Source: Pelargonium nanum (Eukaryota; Streptophyta; Magnoliopsida; Geraniales; Geraniaceae). From it: a DNA stretch of 27,074 bases. Made by a program: the position numbers and the translations under genes. The stretch covers positions 1 through 27,074 of the forward strand of contig JAYMTF010001031.1 of assembly GCA_036897485.1 (NCBI GenBank). The letters are read 5' to 3'. Below, piece by piece: positions 18,601-27,074 of this stretch. Numbering within the stretch: position 1 is the first letter of the stretch; the number at the start of each line of letters is the position of its first letter. The notes below the pieces were generated by a model. The model had not been told where the DNA came from, did no database searches, and worked only from the letters and a program-made list of their open reading frames with translations.

Positions 18601-21600
18601 TCATAAAATGGTGCATCTATCTAGCCCTAGAGCCGTAAAAATTCTTCTCCCTGAAGGCCAGATTCGAGAGAACAAACCCGTTTGAGGAGGCACATCAGTA
18701 TCGGCTTCGTGGAATTCTTCTGACTCATTTCCATCCGAATCCATAAGTAGCGGCTTCTGGGTTATATCTTTAGCCAGATCTACTACATCTTCTGTTCCTA
18801 CTTCAGAAATTTCTCCGGGTTTCTTGTCAAATAGGCCTTTAAACTGCTTCCTGGCTTTCTTTTCAATTTCCTGATCAAGATATTGTAGACAAACAAAGTG
18901 AGGTAAGTCGTTTTCCATTCATCTTGAATGCAGAAGTTCTAAATTTGTTGTTTTCAGTTTTACATTACCTGTTCTTTCTGCTTTAGTTTCAGGAGCGCCG
19001 CTGTTGCATCGGGTTCAGCTGATTTATCTACTTTCATCACCTAAGGGCATCCAGAAGAAAGTTTAGAGATGTCTGTTAAGAACTTAGGTAGCGTTTGGAT
19101 TAAATAAAATTGTTCATGAATGAGAATCAATAATCGAAATGGAAATAGGAATGAGATTTTCATAGTCCACATTCGGATTAGAATTAGAATGGGAATCTCA
19201 TTATCACTTCCATTCTTGATTCTCATTCTCATTCCAATTTTTTTAATCCAAACGCTACCTTAATGATTAAATCACTTACATAATAAAACAAGAAGCGAAA
19301 TAGTAAAATTACCATTTTGAAATCGCTCCTTGCTTCCTCAAAATCTCCAGCTGACATGTAGGCCATTCCACGGCGGTACAGAGCCTTTGCATGAGCAGGG
19401 TTAGCATCTAGAACCTGCATAGTTTTGTTATGTCCACGCGTCAAGATCTATACTACAAAACACAACCTTGACCTTTTTGAAAGACGACGCATCTACATGA
19501 ACAGAAAGGGTTCATTTTATTCTTGTCTCCTAGGCTTCTTTGGGGCTCGTGTTTAACTAGTTACATCTTAAACATGAGTTCTTCAAAATTAACTTTATAC
19601 TATTGACATGGCAAGATGATATCAAGATACAACAATACCGAGCATATGAGCGTTAATCAAATCCGAAGTAGAAATTTTCAAATACAAATAAAAATTATTT
19701 GATTTTGGAGACACAAAGCATACCTTATTGCACGATTCGATGGACTTTCTACATTCTCCCAGTTTTAGGTAGCAAGCGGCCACATTCAGATGTAACAAGT
19801 TCTTCAAAATTCCCAACAGGTAAATATAAATAGATGAGTTCTAGTTGGAAAAGGCAGTAATTTGGCCAATCAAACTTGAAAATAACAAAAAATTTAACTA
19901 TGACTATTTTGCAAAATTTAAATATATTGAGAGAAGAATATGTACTCTTGTATTCGAAAATTCTTTCCCTTCCTCGTCGTCTTGCGGATTGACATGATTA
20001 AATTCCCGAAGCACCTGTGGAGCAAGTGTCACAAGGAATTATTCAACTACTAGAAAGGTTATTGTAACATGATAGATATAAAATGTAATAAGAGAACACT
20101 GAAGTTATAGAATACATAGGCAGTTTGTTGTATTTTCAAAAACCATCTGGGTTTTATTAGCAAGAAGAGAATTTCAATGACATTAATATATATCACCGAA
20201 ACAAATTTCCCTATCGTAGGTCAAGAAAGCAAAACCATTGGCATAGAAGTGAGATCAAAGTTGTTACTGAACCCCCAAGAAAAAACTTTTTCGCTGGAAG
20301 CTTAAATGCAAACAATTTTAAACTATAGCACTAACCAACAAGCTAATTGGTTTGCTAGCTGGACACTATATTACTTGAAATGTAGATTAATTTTTCAACT
20401 GGAAAAGGATAGCTACAATACCTTCTCATATTTTGCTTTTGCAAGTTCAAACTTTCCTTCTTTGAAAAGCCTGTTCCCCTGAATATACACAATAACATCA
20501 CAGTTTCAAAAGTAATGGATCCACACTCTGAATATCCTCAACTTAAGTACAGATAAGCAAGTTTTATCACTTTAAGAACCCCATATACTCAGAAGATATG
20601 CATATGCATGCAAATGAAACACAAGCTTGAAGTAATAAGAATCTGTTTGAAGACACTCAGAAAATACTGTACTGCAAAATTCATACCGTGACTCTGATTT
20701 TCTCCGCTTCATCCATAATACTCCTAAAGTTAAGGCCAGTCCAATCCTGTGACAAGATTCATTCACGCATTAGGACATGGTTTAGTGCAATTAACTGTAG
20801 CAGGGAGTTTGTGCATAGATACAGACATTTAATAAAATAATGTTCGTCTGTTCATAACAAAGGAAGCTTTCATACTAACACTAATTTTGCAATTGTTCAC
20901 ATTTTTACCTTTGGCATCTCAAAACCAAGAAGCTCAATTTCCCATTGAATATGAGCACCTTCAGGAACACCAGCTGGTCTACTCGTGAAAAAATAAGAAC
21001 AGTTAGTACACAATGAAGAAGAAGAATGTTAAAGATGGCGTGACACTTGACAGACAAAGAGAAAACAAGAATGAAAAGTAACCTTGGAAACTTGTCGTAT
21101 GCATAGTCAGGGGGGCATGAGACAAGAGCTATCTCTCCAGGAAGCATCAAACGAACACTCATTTCAAATCCCTCAGGCACCTACAAAACAAAATAAAACT
21201 TGGGCATGGGTGAATGGTAGACTGGCATATAGATCTCATCTTAATCTAGGGAAAATTCACAGATCAAAATCTGAAAAATCAAAATGTTGCATTAGTATTT
21301 CTCATTCTGAGCAACTCACCAGTCCTTCTCCAGAACTGAACTCCAGAGGCTGACCATTGTTATCAACTCTTGTATCATAGAAGACCTTCTTTTCTTCATT
21401 GAGAAGCATGCCCTTGTAGTGAACTCGTAGCAGACTATCATGAAGAGGGCAATCCATGGGGAACTCACCTAATTATTCAGACTAATTAGTGAAACCCAGA
21501 ATGATTCATGAATAGGAATACTTTTTATGATGTTACAAACATGAAACCATCTCAGATAAATACAGGAGAAAACTGGGAAATTCAGTATGCGACACTTGAA

Positions 21601-24600
21601 CTTCCTAAAATGAACTTCAGATACTAGAATATATTTATATCAAAGAGAATGCAACTGGAAGCACAATGAATTATGATTTTGTTGGAGCATCCCAAGTATG
21701 TATCAGTCTGTGTCAGTGTTTCTAAGACTTGTGGATCATGCTCAGTAAGAGTATCCTACTAATGACAATTACAATTTGGACAACTTAGCCAACTATAAAT
21801 ATACATTCAAGTAGTCAGAGTCAGATTATGAGCCCACACCTTCCCCATCATGAATCCGGCGCTTTATGAGGCGCCCATCCCCAAGTACATCTCGCACCTG
21901 CCAAGGATTGCACGTTATAAGATATCCCATTTTGAAGCCATTACAAAAGAAGGCATAAGATAAGAACCTGATACATTACATATACATTGGGTTGTTTATA
22001 ATTCATTGTCATCCTTATATAGAAAAGAAATTCTTACAAGATAGTACATCTCTAACAATTGTTGTTCCTCAACATAATAAGCTAACATTATCGGAAAAGA
22101 TTGACCAATAGGAGAACTTCATATTAAAAAAAAAAAACTTTGAGCTCAAAAATTTAGATAATTCCATAATACTTCATGCAGATAGAAGTTAAAAATAACT
22201 TAAGTATGACATCAGAATGAACTTGAACTTTGCAAACCTGAATGAAATGGACAAGCTCCACTTCAAAATGAATTTCTTCAATATCTTCTGCCATGGGAAT
22301 CAAACGAGACTGGGTTAAGTACTGACTGGTAACATATATTACTGCCTTCTCTTTTCGTGTCATTGTTCCTATCCCCATCTCAAGACCTTTGGGTACCTAA
22401 TTCATATGTGACAAATGTTAAACAGAATTGTAGAAGTTCTGAAATCTGATTTCATACTATTTTCTAGCCAACCAAAATAAATCTAACCATAACAAGTCAT
22501 AAAGCTTAACTAACAATGCAGTTTGTACAAACAGAACACAGTACTAAATGAATAATACAAAGATAACAGGCTCACAATATGGGGGGAGATGAGGAAGTGT
22601 ATGTTTTACCAACCTCAGATTTGCCCATAGTAAAGAAATATGGTTCTCCTTGTGTAAGTGAGAGAACCATTTTCCCATCACCAGTCTTTGCAGAAATCCT
22701 AGAAACAACCATATATCTCTTATAAAAAAGTAAATTAAAAATACTGCAACACAAAATACGGAGTGTTAAGGGGAGAACATTTACCAGGCTTTCACTTCAT
22801 AAGGTTCTCTTGGTGTTTCCCAACCCTCGCCTTCATCTACTACCTACTCAAATAAAATAAGAACCAATGATGAAACATATTTTATATCCGAAAGCAGGGG
22901 ACAGATACATAACAAGTAAAATCATCCATAGAGACTTCACGAGCTTATTCTCATTTTGCATAAGACTATTATCTAGTGTCATAATATATAATCTTCCACG
23001 GCAAATTTGTAATTCAATTTCCATGTTTCTCAATTTTATACTCTACAGGTTATGCATTTGATTCAAAGGATTAACAACTGATCAAATAAAGTGGATGGGG
23101 TCGCCGTTCTTTCCTCTCATAATTCAGCAGTCTTAGTTTGGCTGTCCATTATCACTTTCCCAAAAAAAAATCCTAGTTAAATTAACAAGCTATGGAAATT
23201 CATCATAGACTTCAGTACCTTCTTTATGACTCCGAAATCTTCACTAATGACCTGAAATAATCACAAATAAAATACATAATTAAAAAATACTGGAGGTCAA
23301 ATGCAACTGAATAACTATCATTAAGTTCAACCATTTTAGACAGAAAGAAAGAGGATGGAAATAAACCAGCAAAACTCATCCAGTACTGATACAAGAAGGT
23401 ACATCAAATACCAATTGCAATAGTCCCCGGCCAAACACTTTCATGGGTACTGAACTAACTACATTAACAGAAATATCTTTGCTCATGACAGCAACATGTC
23501 TGAAAAGTCATGCGCAGCAAGAAAGCTCATCAAACTTTCATGATCAAGAAAATACATAATTCAAAGATGGCAATCTTACCTTCGCTTTGGCAAAATCTAT
23601 CATCTCAATCTCAAAATGAAGCTCATCATCCTTTGGAAAGTTATCAGGAACTGGAACCGGACAATCAGGCTCATCATAGTGCATTGTAGGTTTCATCTTG
23701 AACTGAAACAGGAAATTTTACAATCTATAAACACAAACTACACTTACAATTAAACATCAGTGAACATTGTAATCCAACAAAAATAGAAAGGGATAACAAA
23801 GGTCATTTGTAATTAGCAAAAGACCATCAGAGTATCTCACTAGATGCCCTTAGAATATCAGGTTCCTATCGCCCTGTCTGATGCCTGATCTTTTTCCTTT
23901 TTGTTTATCCCACAAACGCACTCATGCATAATTTGATGAATATATGGTACAAACTCATGTATATAACAGCATAAGACAGTGTCATGGAACCACACTTGAT
24001 CACATAGTTCAAAGAACCCAATAAGACAATACCATTGCCACTTCACCCTTCAACATGGTTGGAATTCCTTCTAGCAAACCCAATATCAGCTTGCTTTTGC
24101 CCAAAACTTGCCTAATTGGGATACCCTTGCCTGTTTCATACAGTAAATATTATTCAGTCTAGTATTATTCAATCAAATAACATCAATCAATCAATCAGGT
24201 ACGTATTTGGCACATTCAGTAATCAGCTAGTTCCAAAAGAAGAGCATGAACTTCTCAGATTCTAACAGCAACTGACCTCCATTTTCAGATTTAGTGGACT
24301 GAACAACAACTCCATCCAGTGTTCGAACAGTGCAATGATATATAACCTAAAAAACAAAGAGAATTGTTGACAAACAAACTCAGTGCGACTCGTTCCTTCA
24401 CACCAAGCAGCATTAAGCACTGATCATAGCATAAACAAACTAAAATTAACCTGATCACCGTCAGAAGGTCTTGAATCACCTCCTCCAGGTCTCATCAAAG
24501 CCTTCATCAGACTTCCAGGCTCAATTTTCTTCCTCCTACTCATCCAAAACAAAGCACAATCACACTCACTTAAAAATCAATGCACATTTCTCACTGTTGC

Positions 24601-24709
24601 GATTACACAACACGCAACAGGAAAATAATGCCTACCTCTTGTCATCTTCAGAAGGCGCTTTCTTCTTCTGCGGTACATATTCCTGCTCCGCCTCAATATC
24701 CACAGCCAT
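18601..24709 (-). CDS. PAS1: PASTICCINO1/FKBP72-like multi-FKBP, TPR immunophilin, 20 coding exons
   Basis: The traced exons (5' to 3' on the minus strand) are 24709-24636, 24535-24451, 24346-24277, 24130-24033, 23702-23580, 23251-23219, 22843-22785, 22698-22614, 22396-22238, 21897-21840, 21468-21320, 21180-21083, 20978-20909, 20746-20687, 20478-20422, 20014-19946, 19801-19724, 19414-19313, 19040-18969 and 18870-18601. All introns are GT-AG and the exons join in frame to 622 residues. Three FKBP domains lie at about 45-148, 165-261 and 275-384. Three TPR units follow (about 400-435, 451-484, 486-519). Next is a basic helix KEQEIEKKARKQFKGLFDK (about 531-549), where the family binds calmodulin, then an acidic linker. 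The C-terminus is CTIL. In Arabidopsis, PAS1 restrains cell proliferation and scaffolds the ER very-long-chain fatty acid elongase; the same role is inferred here. In all three FKBP domains the usual pocket tryptophan is replaced (L95, L214, F336). Confidence 0.93.
19087..19259. mobile_element. Tourist/PIF-Harbinger-like MITE in a PAS1 intron
   Basis: A 173-bp element with terminal inverted repeats GGTAGCGTTTGGATTAAA / reverse complement, identical over at least 18 bp. The inner arms remain partly complementary (GAATGAGAATCA-type sequence), so the whole folds as a hairpin. It is flanked by TTA at 19084-19086 and TTA at 19260-19262, the 3-bp target duplication expected of PIF/Harbinger MITEs. 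It sits in the intron between the exons at 19313-19414 and 18969-19040, clear of both splice sites. It has no coding capacity. Confidence 0.85.
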
Positions 24710-25140
24710 TGCTAGCAATCTTCACCGTAAAATCAACACCAGCTAGATTTCGCAAGCAACTAAACAGTGAGAAAAACCCTAGAAGATAAGAATATGTTGT
24801 AAATAAAGTGAAATTATCCAGAATCTTACATTTCTCACTGTTCTGAGAGAAAGCTGAGCTCAATTGAGACAAAGGTGAGCGCCTACACAGCCAACGACCG
24901 ATCACGATTTCAGATTCTCCTGCAACTCCTCGATTTTCTCAGCAACCAAACGGTACTGCACCGATCGCGATTGCGATTGCAGTGTACGGACGGTTCTGGA
25001 TATCGATGAGAGCTGAAACTGGTCTGTTTCTCGTGACCTGAATTTTCGCTGATCAATCTTGAAGACGACGATTGACCCAAAGTCGTTGAATTTGTTGGCC
25101 AACTAACCGGCTCTGGAACATGAATCAGAGCCCTTACCAC
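24710..25140 (-). other. Probable 5' leader of the PAS1-like gene, with a possible leader intron
   Basis: Upstream of the ATG at 24709 the sequence is more balanced in composition and lacks a coding exon. A good donor AGAAAT|GTAAGATT (intron from 24829) and an acceptor such as AAATCTAG near 24740 suggest a leader intron of about 90 bp. The remaining leader would then reach to about 25100. A 66-codon open frame at 24902-25102 has no ATG and is not counted as a gene. Confidence 0.45.
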
Positions 25141-25214
25141 CGTTGATTTTGTGAATACGATTTTGGGCGTATGGATGGTACGGTGGGAGGTGGTGCAGAG
25201 GATTGAGGCCTCAG

Positions 25215-25222
25215 TTTGGCGC
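25215..25222 (+). promoter_or_regulatory. E2F-type site upstream of the PAS1-like gene
   Basis: TTTGGCGC matches the plant E2F consensus TTTSSCGC exactly and lies inside the palindrome TGGCGCCA (25217-25224). It is about 510 bp before the start codon, probably within 100-150 bp of the transcription start. An ACGTGG motif follows at about 25235. Given the cell-division role of PAS1 in Arabidopsis, an E2F input is reasonable but unproven. Confidence 0.45.
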
Positions 25223-25319
25223 CATATGGTGTCGACGTGGCAAGCCTATAGGCTATAACCGCCGGCTAGTCCTTCCTGAACCGCTGGATCGGGATCTGGT
25301 TCAGGTTCTCTAGTTCGGT

Positions 25320-26999
25320 TCGGTATTGTTTGTATACGTGTTTGTACTATTCCCAGCCTGGATTGGGACTAAAAACTATTCTATGCAGGGATAGGGCCAA
25401 CAATTTGAGTCGTGACATGTGACTCGGTATGAATTTCAACGGGTTTGAAAGTTGGAATGTATTATTAAATTTTAAATAGACATTTCAAACATCAGTATGG
25501 CATACGTGCTAGGTGGGGTTGTATAATTTAAACGTGATGATTGTATCGCATTATGTTAATTCAATCATATATAGGTCGTATTCGTGATGACTCATTTGAT
25601 ACACCACTAAATTTTGCAACATGATCTGCGAACATAAATCGTCACACTTAATTGTAAATTTAATGTGTTAGGACATGTTTTGATATTTATTAGAAAAATA
25701 GACAAACAACGTTAATAATAAAAATGTATGTTTCATGTGCATATTTGATACATGTAACTTGTATGTATCATTTCGCATCGACAATGATCTGTAAAACTAC
25801 TATCGTCAAATTACATGTTAGTTTTCACACATTAAATGTGTGAAACTCCCCTGATAATTATACGCAATTTGAATTCATCTATACTAGCACTATATACGTA
25901 TAACGTATTAAATAAACAACCATTTAAGAATCAAGAGAATTTCATTGACCTCCATCAATAATGAAATTTTAAATAATTAATATACACTATGAGATTCTCC
26001 TAATTGAATTTGCTAATTTTATGTCAATACTTCTCCCATTGGTTTGGAATTCATACATAAGACAAACATGTTGCGTACTTAGGGAGCACATAACATTGTT
26101 ATTAATAATAATTTAATAGTCTCTCGAATAAATATTCTACGTTAAAATTTAATTATGTATGACTAAATTTTACAATAAGAATCTACTTCAATTAATTTGA
26201 AGTCGTCAACATTAATTTACTTCAATTAACTGTACGTTGGCAAGTGTAATAAACAAGACCGAATAATAATAATGATGAAACCAATGTAAAACAAGATGAA
26301 TTATGACGTATACGTTGAATTTTTGTTTATTGGATACATAATTATGAGCAAACAATATTGAATCACCGTTTAAGAAGTATTGTAACCAAACAAGCTCCTA
26401 TAATAATTATTACATTATTTACATGTCATTGTCATGTAAGAGTAGTTTGATTTAGTTGGTTGGTTGGTTGAGCAACCTTTGACATAACTACTACTCAATT
26501 GTATTCATATTTTTCAATGACAATTGAGAATATGTATAGTCCAAAAAAATGTACACTACATTTGTATTTTTCTATGTTACACATAATAAAACAAACAAAA
26601 GATGAGGTACAGAGTAAAAAGATTAATTCATCAAACTGAATAGTAACGTTTAAATAAACTAAATTTATATATAAGACTAATTCATAAACAAAATTTTATA
26701 ATTTAGAGATGCGGTCACCACGTGCAATTTGATCCTTGAAGTGTGCAATATTGTTTTTAAAAAAATATTGTCATATAAAAATTTAGCTAATTTAATTGTC
26801 ATCTGATTTTCAAGTCAACAATTTTTTGTATCACGATCATCCAAATATTTGGTACCATCATGAATTATGTTGGAATAATTTAGAGACCAATTTTTAACAA
26901 AATTAATATCTTAATATCAAAATAATACATTTTCATAATTTTTTGGAATAGTAAAAAACTACAATTATTACAATTATATATCTTGAGATATTCGGTACA
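25320..26999. other. AT-rich intergenic DNA, no gene seen
   Basis: No open frame of interest, RNA gene or clear repeat family is visible. A short TTGG tandem run lies at about 26456-26470. Composition is strongly AT-rich throughout. Confidence 0.6.
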
Positions 27000-27074
27000 T
27001 ACTCCCTCCGTCCCAAAATGAGTGTCCTGTTTGTCTAAATTTTTTGTCCCAAAATGAGTGTCTTGTTTCTATTT
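27000..27074. mobile_element. Stowaway-like MITE end, cut by the window
   Basis: TA followed by CTCCCTCCGTCCCAAAATGA matches the conserved terminus of plant Stowaway (Tc1/Mariner) MITEs, which insert at TA. A second partial copy of the CCCAAAATGAGTGTC motif follows at about 27047-27062. The element continues beyond the window, so length and the other end are unknown. Confidence 0.85.

Noticed and set aside
24902..25140. Minus-strand frames of 66-76 codons upstream of the PAS1-like gene
   Set aside because: The 66-codon frame at 24902-25102 has no ATG, neither frame shows a recognisable domain, and both lie in the probable leader of the PAS1-like gene.
1..27074. CRISPR array, bacterial operon, virus or toxin system
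   Set aside because: No spaced identical repeats or prokaryotic gene organisation were seen; introns and families are those of a plant nuclear genome.

Overview
The window is nuclear DNA from a flowering plant, almost certainly a eudicot. The genes carry short GT-AG introns, one of them with about twenty coding exons. The gene families are plant-specific or plant-typed (PASTICCINO1-like FKBP, DUF3527 protein, COPT copper transporters, plant class I small heat-shock protein). The AT-rich spacers hold plant SINEs and MITEs. An asterid, perhaps a Lamiales species, is my guess only; nothing here proves the order.

Layout. 1-6833 is gene-poor and AT-rich. It holds a 94-bp tandem duplication with a tRNA-like motif, a reverse-strand SINE (about 2821-3030), a compact GC-rich block (about 3955-4075) and a fold-back element (4109-4482). 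6834-9483 (minus) is a two-exon DUF3527 gene. Its presumed leader intron and CT-rich leader extend to about 10875, and a motif-rich promoter lies at 10938-11099. 11100-13833 is spacer with a second copy of the same SINE family. 13883-14350 (plus) is an intronless small heat-shock protein gene. 15057-15500 and 17432-17881 (both plus) are two intronless COPT/Ctr copper transporter genes in tandem, separated by 1.9 kb that includes a CACTA-like MITE. 18601-24709 (minus) is a PASTICCINO1/FKBP72-type gene convergent with the second COPT gene. I traced 20 coding exons that join in frame to 622 residues, and one intron carries a TIR/TSD-complete MITE. 25140-27074 is promoter and spacer DNA, ending inside a Stowaway-like MITE.

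The genes do not form a pathway. The only functional cluster is the COPT pair. PAS1-like proteins act in cell division and very-long-chain fatty acid elongation, COPT proteins import Cu(I), the sHSP is a chaperone, and the DUF3527 protein has no established function. I found no convincing new biological system. The most interesting points are the sHSP without its usual C-terminal extension or a perfect heat-shock element, the compositional contrast and unusual leader of the COPT pair, the loss of the pocket tryptophan in all three FKBP domains of the PAS1-like protein, and the intronic MITE.
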